NCBI GenBank assembly: GCA_023614405.1
Contig: CM042684.1
Coordinates: 209,938,941-210,002,940 of the forward strand
Direction: 5' to 3'
From: Avena insularis
Taxonomy: Eukaryota > Streptophyta > Magnoliopsida > Poales > Poaceae
DNA length: 64,000 nucleotides
Every line of letters begins with the position of its first letter. Position 1 is the stretch's first letter. Below are positions 12,246 to 24,567 of this stretch, piece by piece. A program made the translations under genes and the position numbers. The notes below the pieces were generated by a model. It searched no databases. It had not been told where the DNA came from and saw only the letters and a program-made list of their open reading frames with translations.

Positions 12246-13090
12246 ATGGCACCGAACACTTCATCACCTTTTGCTTTGCATTCGATTCTTGATAAGGATA
12301 AACTAAATGGAACAAACTTTTCGGACTGGGTCCGTAACCTAAGAATTGTTCTCAGGTCTGATAAAAAGGAAATTGTTCTAGATACCCCAATCCCGGATGA
12401 ACCAGCTGATAATGCAACTGCTGCCCTTAAGAATGCCTACAAGAAAGCATGTGATGAATCTCTTGAGGTTAGCTGCCTTATGCTTGCATGCATGGAACCT
12501 GATCTTCAAAAGCAGTTTGAGGATCATGAAGCGTACGATATGATCGTCGGGCTTAAGGACATGTTCTAGACTTAGGCTAGGACTAAGAGGTACAATGTTG
12601 CTAAGTCCTTTGTGGAATGCAAGCTGGCAGAGGGAGCAGCTGTAGGCCCCCATGTGATCAAAATGGTTGGTTACAGTCAGACTTTGGAAAAGCTTGGTTT
12701 TCCATTAGGCCAAGAGTTGGCTACTAATTTCATTTTGGCATCTCTTCCATCTAGCTATGGGAATTTCATTTCAAACTACCATATGCATGGGGTGGGAGGG
12801 GCCTTAATGAATTATGTGGGATGCTGAAAATAGCAGAATGTGACATTAAGAAGAGTGCAGGGCATAGCCATGTGATGGCTGTGCAGAACAAGCCTAGTTC
12901 AAGAAAAAGGACACTTCTTGGCAGAAGAAGAAGGGCAAGGCTAAGGATACGATCCCTAAGCCAAACCCTATGCCCAAGCAAAAGGCTGGACCTGCAGGAG
13001 ACACTGAGTGTTTCTTTTGTCATGAATTTGGCCACTGGAAGAGAAACTGCAGCAAGTACCAGGCTTCTTTGAAGAAGGGTGGAAGTAAGA
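12246..13090 (+). pseudogene. gag: copia A gag (broken)
   Basis: Begins ATG GCA CCG (MAPNTSSPF), followed by the copia gag signature KLNGTNFSDWVRNLRIVL (UBN2/retrotran_gag type), which forms the capsid. Two close stops (TAG at 12567 and TAG six bases on, both consistent with CAG) interrupt it. The same frame then continues with RTKRYNVAKSFVECKLAEG to about 12827, after which frame changes lead to the zinc knuckle CFFCHEFGHWKRNC (C-X2-C-X4-H-X4-C) at about 13010-13050. The product would package element RNA. At least two frameshifts plus stops make it dead. Confidence 0.88.
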
Positions 13091-13323
13091 GTACTTCCCA
13101 CTCAAGTACGCTTGTTCTAAATGTTGTGGACATTTTTCTCACAGATTCTTATGTTAACTCTTGGGTATTTGATATCGGATCGGTTGCTCATATTTGCAAT
13201 TTGATGCAGGGGCTAATAAGGACTAGAGAAGTGCAGAAAGGCGAAGTGGATTTTCGCATCGGAAAAATAAAGCAAGAGTTGCTGCATTGTTCGTCGGTGT
13301 CATGCAACTTAACCTTCCGTTAG
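13091..13323 (+). pseudogene. copia A protease (broken)
   Basis: SWVFDIGSVAHICN follows the zinc knuckle in the same frame. Copia proteases have D-T/S-G-S; here the second residue is Ile, so the active site is already altered (an ACC to ATC change would explain it). The frame ends soon after and the integrase continues in another frame. Confidence 0.8.
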
Positions 13324-14510
13324 GATTTATTATGGAGTTAAATAATTGTTATTACATTCCTAGTATGGGTCGAAACATTTTATCACCTTCATGTTTGATG
13401 AGGGATGGATATTCATTCACGAGTACAAACAATGGTTGTGTAGTCTCTAAGAATGCTATGTTTGTGGCTGATGCTCCCATTGTGAATGAGTTATTTATTT
13501 TAAATCTTGATGATGCATCTGTTTACAATGTTAGTGGTCAGCCTAATGATTCGAGTCCTACTTACTTATGGCATTGTCGTTTGGGGCATATAAGTGAAAA
13601 GTGCATGAAGAAGCTCCATGGTGATGGTCTTCTCACTTCGTTTGATTTTGAATCATACGAGACATGTCAAGCTTGTTTACTTGGAAAGATGACCAAGACG
13701 CCTTTTACAGGTTTTCCCGAGAGAGCGACAAACTTGTTGGAACTCATACATACTGATGTATGTGGACCAATGAGCACGACAGCGAGAGGAGGATATCACT
13801 ACTTCATTACTTTCACTGATGATTTCAGTAGATATGGTTATGTCTACTTGATGAAGCATAAGTCTAAAACTTTTAAAAAGTTCAAAGAGTTTCAGAGTGA
13901 GGTAGAGAATCAACGTGGAAAGAAAATAAAGGCCTTGCGATCTGATCGCGGAGGTGAATATTTGAGTCACGAGTTTAGCAATCATCTTAAGAGTTCCGGA
14001 ATTGTTCCACAGCTCACGCTGCCCGGAACGCCTCAAAGAAACGGGGTCTCCGAACGGTGTAATCGAATTTTGTTGGACATGGTTCAATCGATGATGAACC
14101 AGTTGGATTTACCATTATCATTTTGGGGTTACGCTCTAGAAATAACAGCTTTCACACTAAACAGGGTACCGCCTAAATCCTTAGTTAAGACACCATATGA
14201 GATGTGGACTGGAAAGAATCCCAGTTTGTCTTTTCTAAAGATTTGGGGTTGTGATGCATTTGTCAAGCAACTTCAGTCGGACAAGCTAACACCCAAATCA
14301 GATAAATGCATATTCGTGGGATATCGAAGGGAAACCTTATGGTATTACTTCTACAACCGAGAAGAGGGCAAAGTGTTTGTCGCTCGTAGTGGTGTTTTCC
14401 TAGAGAAAGAGTTTCTCACAAAGGGAACAAATGGAAGGTCAGTGCAACTTGAAGAAATTCAAGATGAGCCGGTCAGGGATGCTTCTACGAGTGATGCTAT
14501 TATAGCATAA
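13287..14510 (+). pseudogene. copia A integrase
   Basis: Longest open frame of copia A (407 codons). The HHCC zinc-binding region is visible as WHCRLGHIS and CQACLLGK, followed by the rve core with catalytic residues in HTDVCGPMS (Asp), LRSDRGGEY (Asp) and PQRNGVSE (Glu). The conserved IWGCDAFVK and KCIFVGY follow, ending in the variable region before RT. The enzyme would insert element cDNA into the genome. The frame is intact here although its neighbours are broken, so this part has decayed least. There is no separate start; it would be made as part of the gag-pol polyprotein. Confidence 0.92.
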
Positions 14511-15620
14511 CAAGTTGAGGAACCCGTGTCAATAGAAGCACCACAACCACGAAGGTCGGTGAGGCTCCACGAAGCATGAGAATTATTATTGTTAGACAAT
14601 GATGAGCCTACGAGCTATGTAGAAGCGATGGTAGACCTAGACTCTGAGAAATGGCTGATTGCCATGAGATCCGAGACAGTGTCCATGGGAGACAATCAAG
14701 TTTGGAACTTGGTTGATCTGCCTGATGGTTTCAAAGCCATCGAGTGCAAATGGATCTATAAGAAGAAGATTGATATGGATGGAAATGTTCACATCCATAA
14801 AGCTCGACTTGTTGCAAAAGGTTTTTGACAAGTTCAAGGAGTTGACTACGATGAGACTTTCTCGCTCGTAGTGATGCTTAAATCTATACGGATCATTCTA
14901 GCCATTGCTGCATATTTCGACTATGAGATATGGCAGATGGACGTCAAGACGTCTTTCTTAAATGGAATCCTTACTGAGGACGTGTACATGATGTAACCCG
15001 AAGGTTTTGTCAATCCAAACAATGCTGGAAAGGTATGCAAACTTCAAAAGTCTATTTATGGGATGAAGCAAGCATCTCGGAGTTGGAACATTCGATTAGA
15101 TGAAGTTGTAAAGGAGTTTGGCTTCATCAAAAACAAACAAGAACCTTGTGTGTATAAGAAAGAAAGTGGGAAATCTCTTGTATTTCTAGTCTTATATGTA
15201 GATGACATATTACTGATTGGAAATGACATTCCTATGCTCGAGTCTGTTAAGACCTCATTAAAAAATAGTTTTTCTATGAAGGACTTAGGATAAGCGGCAT
15301 ATATTCTGGGTATCAAGATCTATAGAGATAGATCAAGGAGGCTAATTGGATTAAGCCAGAGTATGTACATTGATAAAGTGTTGAAATGGTTCAGCATGGA
15401 AGAGGCTAAGAAGGGGTTCTTGCCCATGTCTCACGACATTAAACTCAGCAAGACTTAGTGTCCTTCAACCACTGATGAGCGAGAGTGCATGAGTAGGGTT
15501 CTATATGCTTCGGCTATTGGATCCATCATGTATGCAATGACATGTACTCGCCCAGATGTTTCCTATGCTCTAAGTGTTACGAGCAGATACGAGGCTGATC
15601 TAGGTGAGAGTCACTAGACA
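14511..15620 (+). pseudogene. copia A reverse transcriptase
   Basis: RVT_2-type domain in pieces: CKWIYKKKIDMDGN, ARLVAKGF then TGA (consistent with CGA), WQMDVKTSFLNG, a TAA where Gln is expected (MM-stop-PEGF), SIYGMKQASRSWN and the catalytic YVDDILLIGND. A TAA follows MKDLG (GAA to TAA is a transversion, unlike the others), and a TAG interrupts LSKT (consistent with CAG). Apart from these stops the reading frame can be followed through most of the domain. The polymerase would copy element RNA to DNA; this copy is inactive. Confidence 0.9.
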
Positions 15621-16054
15621 ACGGTAAAGAATATCCTTAAGTACTTGAGAAGGACTAAGGATATGTTCCTAGTTTATGGAGGTGAGGTTGAACTTAGTGT
15701 AAAGGGTTACACAGATGCGAGTTACCTTAACAACTTAGATGACTCCAAATCGCAATCAGGTTATGTGTTTGTCATGAATGGTGGTGCTGTGAGCTGGAAA
15801 AGTTCCAAGCAAGATACAGTGGCCTCCTCTTCAATAGTAGCTGAATATATTGCCGCCTCGGAGGCTGCAAAGGAAGCTGTTTGGATTAGGAACTTCCTGA
15901 TCGCTCTTGGTATGGTTTAGGGCGCATCCAATCCCATGGACGTTTATTGTGACAACAATGGTGCTATTGCACAAGCCAAGGAACCTAGACAGCACCAGAA
16001 GAACAAACATATTCGCATGCGTTACCATCTGATTCGTAAGTTCATTGATGATGG
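15621..16054 (+). pseudogene. copia A RNase H, 5' part (3' end at 24422-24493)
   Basis: KNILKYLRRTKDMF, GYTDASYLNNLDDSKSQSGY and VAEYIAASEAAKEAVW are the copia RNase H signature (acidic residues in TDAS and the EY of AEYIAA). A TAG after ALGMV is consistent with CAG. The frame runs into the copia B insertion within KFIDDG; the missing tail, MLCKIHTDSNVADPLTKPLP, lies beyond copia B at 24433-24493. Confidence 0.9.
16050..16054. repeat. Target-site duplication GATGG (left), copia B
   Basis: GATGG directly before TGTTGGGTCC; the same five bases follow the right LTR at 24422-24426. Confidence 0.95.
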
Positions 16055-17716
16055 TGTTGGGTCCGCAGCATAGAAAACAAAAAATTTCCTACGGTGTGAA
16101 CTACACTCCAAGATCTATCTACTAGGTACAAAGCAAACGGGTGGACGTACATCCATGGAGAACTTACCCTCGAAGACAATGAGTTTTGTTAACGAGTAGG
16201 AACTCGTGGTTGATGTAGTCGTACACTTGCCGATCTCAAGATCGTGAGGAAGTCCGAGTGCCGCAACTCAGCAGCACATCCGCACTCGCACACACGTTCA
16301 AGCCACCGGACAACCTCCACCTCCTCGCTCCAGCGATCCAGCAGAAGCAGCAACTCCTTCCAGACAAAATGCCACCGAGAACATGTATCTTGCTAATCCG
16401 AGACCATGGGGGAATAATTCTAGAGGGGGAGAGAGATCCTTCACAAGGAGGTGTCAGGATGAAGGAGGGAATGGGTGGCCTTTTATAGGAGGAGGGGGGG
16501 TGCCCCCTCTCTCCATGGCCGGCGCATGGGGGGGGGGGGTGACCCCTCACCTCCCCATTCATGTGGTGGTAACTCCTCCACATTAAAATGCCTCTTCACA
16601 TTCCCTTTTAAAGTCTCCACTTTAAATGCATTAAGTTTCTCCAAATTTAATGCTCTCTCATTTAATAAAACTATTTTATTAAATTTATTCAGAATTTTGT
16701 TAATTACTTTAATTAACAAACATTCACATATAGCCCCTTGCAATATTTCAATATCACATGCAGAAACACCTTCTGCAATTTCACCCGAAACAATTTCCGG
16801 TTTCTATTGAAACAATTCCTGCGCTTTGCAATTCTTTCGTCTAAAACATATGTGCTCCAAAATGGTGTCCGGTAACTCTTAAGTGTGCCACCCTACGGTT
16901 CGCAAATAATGCAGACATGATCGAGACCCTTCTCCGATCAATAATCAGCAGCGGGACCTGGAGATCTGTACTAACTCCTACACATTCAACGATGACTCCT
17001 GTGATCGTGAGAACCTTTAACGCTTGTAACTAAATCCCTTTGTCTCTCGATATATTACATGTCCGAGATTCGATCATCGGTATCTCCATACCTAGTTTGA
17101 TCTCGTTACCGACATGCACTCTTTTCTCGTTCCCGTGATATAACATTCTAGTGATTACATCACTTGCTTGCAAGCTATCCTAATGTGATAACACCGAGAG
17201 GGCCTAGAGTATATCTATCCGTCATCTGGATTGACAAATTCCACTCTTGATCCATGAGCCTCAACATAACACCTTCGTAGCACTGAACCCATCTTTATAG
17301 TCACCCTGTTACGGTGTGACGTTTGATGTTATCAAGATACTCTTCCGGTGTTAGCAATTAACATGATCTCATGGTCTAAGGATAAAGATTACTTCGTATG
17401 ATGTTATAGCAATATAAACATAATGACTTGATCGTAATGCTATACTTCGGATGAATGTTCATCACATCATTCCACCAATGGTGTGACCTTGTTATTAACA
17501 ACATCCAATGTCCATGATCAGGAAACCTTGATCATCCTGTTAATCAACAAGCTAGTCTATAAGAGAGGCATGACTAGGAACCCTTTTTGTTTATTAAACA
17601 CACATGTATTGATGTTTCCTATCAATAAAATTATAGCATGCAAAATAAACAGCTATCATATACAAGGAATACACAATAACAACTTTATTATTGCCTCTCA
17701 GGGCATATTTCCTTCA
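16055..17716 (-). repeat. Left LTR of copia B (3' LTR of the minus-strand element)
   Basis: 1662 bp. Minus-strand TATAAAA (plus 16481-16487) is the LTR promoter candidate. Short G-runs and C-runs around 16490-16560 create spurious open frames. Confidence 0.93.
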
Positions 17717-17727
17717 GTCTCCCACTT
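17717..17727 (-). other. Polypurine tract, copia B
   Basis: AAGTGGGAGAC on the minus strand, directly next to the 3' LTR; copia A has the same motif at 24557-24567. Confidence 0.85.
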
Positions 17728-17749
17728 GCACTAGAGACAATAATTTAGT

Positions 17750-18304
17750 TCACATAGTGATAAATCTAACACCCATGGAGTTCTGGTGTTGATCATGTTT
17801 TGCCTTAGGGAGTACTTTAGTCAACGGATCTGCTACATTCAGGTCCGTGTGCACTTTGCAAATCTTTATATCTCCATCCTTGACATGCTCGCGGATGGAG
17901 TGAAATCGGCGCTTAATATGCTTGGAATTCTTGTGAGACCTTGGTTCCTTTGCGTTGGCTATGGCTCCATTGTTGTCACAATAAATCACCATCGGGTCCA
18001 ACGCACTGGGAACCACACCTAGTTCCGTTATGAACTCCTTCATCCAAACCGCTTCCTACGCTGCTTCTGAAGCAGCAACATATTCCGCCTCCGTTGTTGA
18101 TCCAGCCACCACAGGTTGTTTGGAGCTCCTCCAACTAACTGCTGCTCCGTTCAAGAGAAATACGTATCCGGATTGAGACTTAGAGTCATCCGAATCAGTG
18201 TCAAAGCTAGCATCGACATAACACTTAGCGACTAGCTCTTCTTCACCTCCATATACAAGAAACATATCCTTAGTTCTTCTCAAGTACTTAAGGATATTCT
18301 TCAC
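17750..18304 (-). pseudogene. copia B RNase H
   Basis: KNILKYLRRTKDMF, CYVDASFDTDSDDSKSQSGY, STTEAEYVAASEAA, a TAG (consistent with a Gln or Lys codon), then AVWMKEFITELG, VIYCDNNGAIANAKEP, HIKRRFHSIREHV, and the terminal HTDLNVADPLTKVLP. This is the complete C-terminal part of a copia polyprotein, ending in a normal stop at 17750. The domain would remove the RNA strand during reverse transcription. Confidence 0.92.
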
Positions 18305-18310
18305 CGCTAT

Positions 18311-19230
18311 CTAGTGTTCCGAACCTGGATCAGATTGGTACCTACTAGTCAAACTAATAGCATGTGCCACATCCGGTCTTGTACATAGCATGGCATACAT
18401 TATAGAGCCTATGGCTGAGGCATAGGGGATCTTATCCATTATCTCTCTTTCTTCCGCCGTAGCCGGACTTTGAGTCTTACTCAATGTCTTGCCTTGCAAC
18501 ATAGGTAAGAACCCCTTCTTACTTCCGTCCATATTAAACTTCTTTAATATCTTATCAAGGTATGTACTCTGCGATAGCCCAATTAGGCGTCTTGATCTAT
18601 CTCTATAGATTTTAATGCCTAATATATATGAAGCTTCACCAAGGTCCTTCATCGAAAATTTGCTGTTTAAATAACTTTTAACACTGTTTAAAAGATCTAA
18701 ATCATTTCCAATAAATAATATGTCATCCACATATAATATCAGAAATGCCACATTGCTCCCACTCACTTTCTTATAAATACAAGCCTCTCCATAAGTTTGG
18801 ACAAATCCAAACTCTTTGATCACCTCATCAAAGCGGAGATTCCAACTTCGTGATGCTTGCTTCAGTCCATAGATGGATCGCTAAAGTTTGCACATCTTAT
18901 TAGCATCCTTAGGATCGACAAAACCCTTAGGTTGTATCATATACAACTCTTCTTCAATCTTACCATTGAGGAACGCAGTTTTGACATCCATCTGCCATAT
19001 TTCATAATCGAAATATGCAGCAATTGCTAACATAATCCTAATCGACTTAAGCATCACTACGGGAGAGAATGTCTCATCGTAGTCAACTCCTTGAATTTGT
19101 CGAAACCCCTTTGCGACCAGTCGAGCCTTATAGATGGTCACATTACCATCAGCATCAGTTTTTCTTTTGAAAATCTATTTATTCTCAATGTCCTTTCGGT
19201 CGTGAGGTAAGTTCACCAAGTTCCAAACCT
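18311..19230 (-). pseudogene. copia B reverse transcriptase
   Basis: The domain begins at the end of the long minus-strand frame (EKWLEAM-like region, VWNLVNLP) and continues after a TAG (Trp position of NKWIFK) with KARLVAKGFRQIQGVDY, WQMDVKTAFLNG, a TAG at a Gln position before RSIYGLKQASRSWN, then the catalytic YVDDILFIGND and MKDLGEASYILGIKIYRD. It ends at a TAG where Trp is expected (SEH-stop-IAVKN). All three stops are single transitions in one unbroken reading frame. Otherwise full length. Confidence 0.92.
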
Positions 19231-20653
19231 GGTTTTCGTACATGGATTCCATCTCGGATTTCATGGCTTCTAGCCATTTGTTGGAATCAGGGCTCATCAT
19301 CGCTTCTTCATACGTTGCAGGGTCATCTATTTCATCAATCATGAAATTCATAACAGGATTGCCGTATAGTTCAGGATCTGCACGTGTCCTACTTGACCTG
19401 CGAGGTTCGGTAGTGTCCTCTTTCGGAGTTTCATGATCATTATCATTAGCTCTCTCTTCATTAGGTGAAGTCAACTCTGATACAACTTCTGGAGCTGTGC
19501 TACTTTCCATTTCATGAAGAGAAGGTTCAATAACCTCTTCGAGTTCTACCTTCCAACTACTCACACCTTTCACGAGAAACTCCTTCTCAAGAAAGGATCC
19601 ATTCTTGGCAACAAAGACCTTGCCCTCGGATCTGTGATAGAAGGTATACCCAATCGTTTCCTTAGGGTATCCTATGAAGACGCATTTTTCCGCTTTGGGT
19701 TCGAGTTTATCCGGTTGAAGTTTCTTCACATAAACATCGCATCCCCAAACTTTAAGGAATGACAGCTTAGGTTTGTTTCCAAACCATAATTCATACGGTG
19801 TCTTTTCAACGGATTTAGATGGAGCCCTATTTAAAGTGAATGTAGCGGTTTCCAGTGCATGACCCCAAAATAACAGTGGCAAGTCAGTCAGAGAAATCAT
19901 AGATCGAACCATATCCAATAAAGTATGATTACGACGTTCTGACACACCATTACGTTGTGGTGTTCCGGCAGGCGTGAGTTGTGAAACTATTCCACAATCT
20001 TTCATATGTGTGCTTAAATCGTAACTAAGATACTCTCCTCCACGATCGGACCGCAGAAATTTGATCTTTCTGTTACGATGATTTTCCACTTCATTCTGAA
20101 ATTCTTTGAACTTTTCAAAAGTTTCAGATTTGTGTTTCATCAAATAGATATACCCATATCTACTCAAATCATCCGTGAAAGTAACAAAATAACGATATCC
20201 ACCTCGCGCCGACACACTCATTGGTCCACACACATCAGTATGTATGATTTCCAATAGATCTGTCACCCGTTCCATTGAACAGGAAAACGGCGTTCTAGTC
20301 ATCTTGCCCATAAGGCATGGCTCACATGTATCAAATGATTCAAAATCAAGTGATTCCAAAATTCCATCAGAATGGAGTTTCTTCATGCGTTTAACGCCAA
20401 TATGACCTAGACGACAGTGCCACATATATGTAGATATATCATTATCAAGTTTAATTCTTTTAGCATCAACATTATGAATATGCGTAATACTACTATCGAG
20501 ATCCAACATAAATAAACCATTCAACATAGGTGCATGACCATAAAAGATATTATTCATATAAATCGAACAACCATTGTTTTCAGACTTAAATGAATAACCA
20601 CTTTGCATCAAACACGATCCGGATACAATGTTCATGCTCAGTGCAGGCACCAA
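19231..20653 (-). pseudogene. copia B integrase
   Basis: Intact frame with WHCRLGHIGVKRMKK and CEPCLMGKMTRTPF (HHCC zinc finger), catalytic residues in HTDVCGPMS, LRSDRGGEY and PQRNGVSERRNH, and then KVWGCDVYVKKL and KCVFIGYPKETIGY. It is followed by an acidic linker (SPNEERANDNDHETPKED) and the start of the RT domain. The frame is 492 codons up to the first stop. It would act as the DNA-joining enzyme; it depends on the broken upstream frame for expression. Confidence 0.93.
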
Positions 20654-20870
20654 ATAACAATATTTAGGTTTATAACTAATCCCGATGGCATATGGAGAGG
20701 TAGCATTCCGACGGCGATCACATCAACTCTTGATCCATTGCCGACCCGCATCGTGACCTCATCCCTTGCTAGTTGTCACTTGTTCCGCAGCCCCTGAACC
20801 GAGTTACATATATTAGCAACCGATCCCGTATCAAATACCCAGGTGCTACTGCGAGTACTAGTCAAGTACA
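20654..20870 (-). pseudogene. copia B protease (broken)
   Basis: SSTWVFDTGSVANICNSVQGL carries the aspartic protease motif D-T-G-S in canonical form. The frame is lost at about 20776, and the region to the integrase frame at 20653 can only be read in pieces. Confidence 0.85.
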
Positions 20871-21716
20871 CATCAATAACATGTATATCACATATACCTT
20901 TGTTTGCCTTGCCGGACTTCTTGTCCGCCAAATACTTGGGGCAGTTGTGCTTCCAATGGCCAGTCCCCTTGCAATAGTGGCACTCGGTGTCAGACTTAGG
21001 GCCAGCTCGGGGTTTCTTTTCAGGCGTGGCAACAGACTTGCCACCCTTCTTTCCCTTGTGCTTGCCTTTCTTGTCCTTCTTGAAACCAGTGGTCCTATTG
21101 ATCATCAACACTTGATGTTCTTTCCTAATCTCCACTTCTGCAGTCTTAAGCATTGATGAAGCTCGAAGAGACTTCTTCATGCCCTGCATATTATAGTTCA
21201 TCATGAAGCTCTTGTAGCTAGGTGGCAGAGATTGGAGAACATGATGTATGCCTAAGTCAATGGGAATCGTTATTCCCAAGGACACAAGCTTATCGGCGTA
21301 CCCATACATTTTGAGTACGTGCTCACTAACGGAGTTGTTTTCCTCCATCATGCAGCTAAAGAACTTTTTTGTAGCATTATAACTCTCTACGGAAGCATGG
21401 GTATCGAAAATCATTTTCAATTCTCCCATAGTATCAAAGGCATTGCCATTTTCGAAACGTTTTCGAAGTTCTGGCTCTAGCCCATACAGTATGCCGCAAT
21501 GAACTAAGTTGTGGTCCTCCTGACGAGTTATATAGACGTTCTTTTCCTCGTCAGGCATCAGAGCTGGTGGGGGCCTAGCGCATCTAGCATATATTGCTTT
21601 TGTGCAGCAGTGAGGAGAATCCTCAAATTCATAGCCCAGTTGGTGAAGTTGCTACCATTCGCAGCAAGTTTCTCTTTCTCCATGAACACATTGAACTTAA
21701 AAGCAGGTGGTGCCAT
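20776..21716 (-). pseudogene. gag: copia B gag (frameshifted)
   Basis: ATG at 21716 opens MAPPAFKFNVFMEKEKL and NGSNFTNWAMNLRILL, the copia gag start. A frameshift near 21571 separates it from the long frame beginning MPDEEKNVYITRQ at 21558, which continues with NYNMQGMKKSLRASSMLKT, a Lys-rich stretch and the zinc knuckle CHYCKGTGHWKHNC. It would form the virus-like particle and bind RNA. Repairing the small indel would be needed for expression, so it is inactive. Confidence 0.9.
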
Positions 21717-22751
21717 CTACAACAGAATTTGTAAAGTATATTTAGACTAATTTTATGATAGATTGAGTTCAACTAATCCAAATTACTAATGAACTGCCAC
21801 TCAAAAACGACATCCCTCGTGTCCTTTTGGTGATTACATGAACCAAATCCACTACACCAAGTCCGATCATCACGTGAGTCGTTGTAGCTTCAAAGGCGAG
21901 CATCTATATGGGCATCATATCAATTATATGACTCATGCTTAACCTTTCGGTCCGTGTTCCGAGGCCATGTCTGTACATGCTAGGCTCGTCAAGTAAGAAC
22001 CTTAGTATTTGCGTGTGTAAAACTGTCTTACACTCGTTGTATGAAAGCGTACAGTTGAAAACACCCGATTATCACGTGATGCCTCAAAACACGATCCACA
22101 AAACGGTGCATACTTAAGGAAGAACACATTTTATCTTGATATCTAAATGAGGGATCATCTTATAATGCTACCAAACGCGCCAAACTAGCAATATAAGATG
22201 CTAACATCTAATGTGTGAAGTGAGGTGATATGGTCCATGCATTTGATCTCTATCATTTGCATCGTGGTATGATCTCTATCATTCCTTTGTGTGTAAGGCC
22301 AAGGTCTATGGAACTTACACGTTAAGTGAGTTGTAAGAGTATCTATTATACATCTACTTACAACAATACCATATCAAAACACTAGCCCAGCAACGATCTA
22401 AAATAGACGCCTCTAATTTATCAATTGCAAGTTTTACGTGGCTTAGGGCTTTCGGAGATAGAACCTGTCTAACCTACGAACATGAACCACAATGAGGATA
22501 ACCAAGTTATTAGCAACTCGTTGTAAATCAGATATTGACTATAGTAGGAGAGACAGACACTTATGCAAAACAAGTTGCATGTCAGTCGTGGAACCGGTCT
22601 CATGTACGATGACATGTAAGGTTGGTCCGGGCCGCTTCATCCCACTATGCCACCAATATCCAAAGTACATAGAATATGCAATAACATGATCATCATCGCC
22701 CACATATAAACATATGTGTACTACCCGTGCAAAGCACCTACGCATAGATCA
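21717..22751 (-). other. Untranslated leader of copia B
   Basis: About 1 kb between PBS and gag on the minus strand. No coding frame recognised. Confidence 0.65.
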
Positions 22752-22764
22752 GTCTCTGATACCA
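22752..22764 (-). other. Primer-binding site, copia B
   Basis: Minus-strand TGGTATCAGAGAC, one base from the LTR. It differs from the copia A site (ending GAGCC) at one of the last bases. Confidence 0.88.
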
Positions 22765-22765
22765 C

Positions 22766-24421
22766 TGTTGGGTCCGCAGCATAGAAAACAAAAAATTTCC
22801 TACGGTGTGAACTACACGCCAAGATCTATCTACTAGGTACAAAGCAAACGGGTGGACATACATCCATGGAGAACTTACCCTCAAAGACAATGAGTTTTGT
22901 TAACGAGTAGGAACTCGTGGTTGATGTAGTCGTACACTTGCCGATCTCAAGATCGTGAGGAAGTCCGAGCACCGCAACTCAGCAGCACATCTGCACTCGC
23001 ACACACATTCAAGACACCGGACAACCTCCACCTCCTCGCTCCAGCGATCCAGCGGAAGCATCAACTCCTTCCAGACGAAATGCCACCGGGAACATGTATC
23101 TCGCTAATCCGAGACCATGGGGGAATAATTCTAGAGGGGGAGAGAGATCCTTCACAAGGAGGTGTCAGGATGAAGGAGGGAATGGGTTGCCTTTTATAGG
23201 AGGAGGGGGGGTGCCCCCTCTCTCCATGGCCGGCGCATGGGGGGGTGACCCCTCACCTCCCCATTCATGTGGTGGTAACTCCTCCACATTAAAATGCCTC
23301 TCCACATTCCCTTTTAAAGTCTCCACTTTAAATGCATTAAGTTTCTCCAAATTTAATGCTCTCTCATTTAATAAAACTCTTTTATTAAATTTATTCAGAA
23401 TTTTGTTAATTACTTTAATTAACAAACATTCACATATAGCCCCTTGCAATATTTCAATATCACATTCAGAAACACCTTCTGCAATTTCACCCGAAACAAT
23501 TTCCGGTTTCTATTGAAACAATTCCTGCGCTTTGCAATTCTTTCGTATGAAACATATGTGCTCCAAAATGGTGTCCAGTAACTCTTAAGTGTGCCACCCT
23601 ACGGTTCGCGAATAATGCGGACATGATCGAGACCCTTCTCCGATCAATAATCAGCAGCGGGACCTGGAGATCCATACTGACTCCTACACATTCAACGATG
23701 ACTCTTGTGATCGTTAGAACCTTTACCTCTTGTAACTAAATACCTTTGTCTCTCGATATATTACATGTCTGAGATTCGATCATCGGTATCTCCATACCTA
23801 GTTTGATCTCGTTACCGACATGCACTCTTTTCTTGTTCCCGTGATATAACATTCTAGTGATCACATCACTTGCTTGCAAGCTATCCTAATGTGATATCAC
23901 CGAGAGGGCCCAGAGTATATCTATCCGCTATCCGGATTGAAAATTCCACTCTTGATCCATGAGCCTCAACATAACACCTTCGTAGCACTGAACCCATCTT
24001 TATAGTCACCCTGTTACGGTGTGACGTTTGATGTTATCAAGATACTCTTCCGGTGTTAGCAATTAACATGATCTCATGGTCTAAGGATAAAGATTACTTC
24101 GTATGATGTTATAGAAATATAAACATAATGACTTGATCGTAATGCTATACTTCGGATGAATGTTCATCACATCATTCCACCAATGGTGTGACCTTGTTAT
24201 TAACAACATCCAATGTCCATGATCAGGAAACCTTGATCATCCTGTTAATCAACAAGCTAGTCTATAAGAGAGGCATGACTAGGAACCCTTTTTGTTTATT
24301 AAACACACATGTATTGATGTTTCCTATCAATACAATTATAGCATGCAAAATAAACATCTATCATATACAAGGAATACATAATAACAACTTTATTATTGCC
24401 TCTCAGGGCATATGTCCTTCA
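22766..24421 (-). repeat. Right LTR of copia B (5' LTR of the minus-strand element)
   Basis: 1656 bp, nearly identical to the left LTR apart from scattered substitutions (for example ACACTCC against ACACGCC) and a shorter G-run. Minus-strand TATAAAA at plus 23192-23198. This copy would drive transcription of copia B. Confidence 0.93.
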
Positions 24422-24567
24422 GATGGTGTCATGTTATGCAAAATACATACGGACTCAAATGTTGCCGATCCCTTGACAAAGCCACTCCCGTAGCCTGCGC
24501 ATGAAGCGCACACAAGAGAAATAGGTATTAGATACTATCTAGATTGACTCTAGTGCAAGTGGGAGAC
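24422..24567 (+). pseudogene. copia A RNase H tail and PPT
   Basis: After the right GATGG duplication the copia A frame resumes with CKIHTDSNVADPLTKPLP and a stop at 24491-24493. About 60 bases later AGTGCAAGTGGGAGAC forms the polypurine tract next to the right LTR. Confidence 0.9.

Larger units (their letters stand above)
16055..24421 (-). mobile_element. Ty1/copia retrotransposon B, BARE/Angela-like, minus strand
   Basis: An 8.4 kb complete copia element with LTRs of 1662 and 1656 bp, termini TGTTGGG and CCTTCA (read on the minus strand: TGAAGG...CCCAACA), a minus-strand PBS and PPT, and all copia domains on the minus strand. It interrupts copia A inside RNase H with a perfect GATGG duplication. 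The LTRs are nearly identical by eye, so this is the youngest large insertion here. Several stops still inactivate it. LTR length and termini resemble the BARE/Angela/WIS group; the assignment is by resemblance only. Confidence 0.95.

Noticed and set aside
16470..16560. Open frames around G-runs in the copia B LTRs (also about 23190-23260)
   Set aside because: Within LTR sequence, and frame depends on the length of a G-run that differs between the two LTRs.
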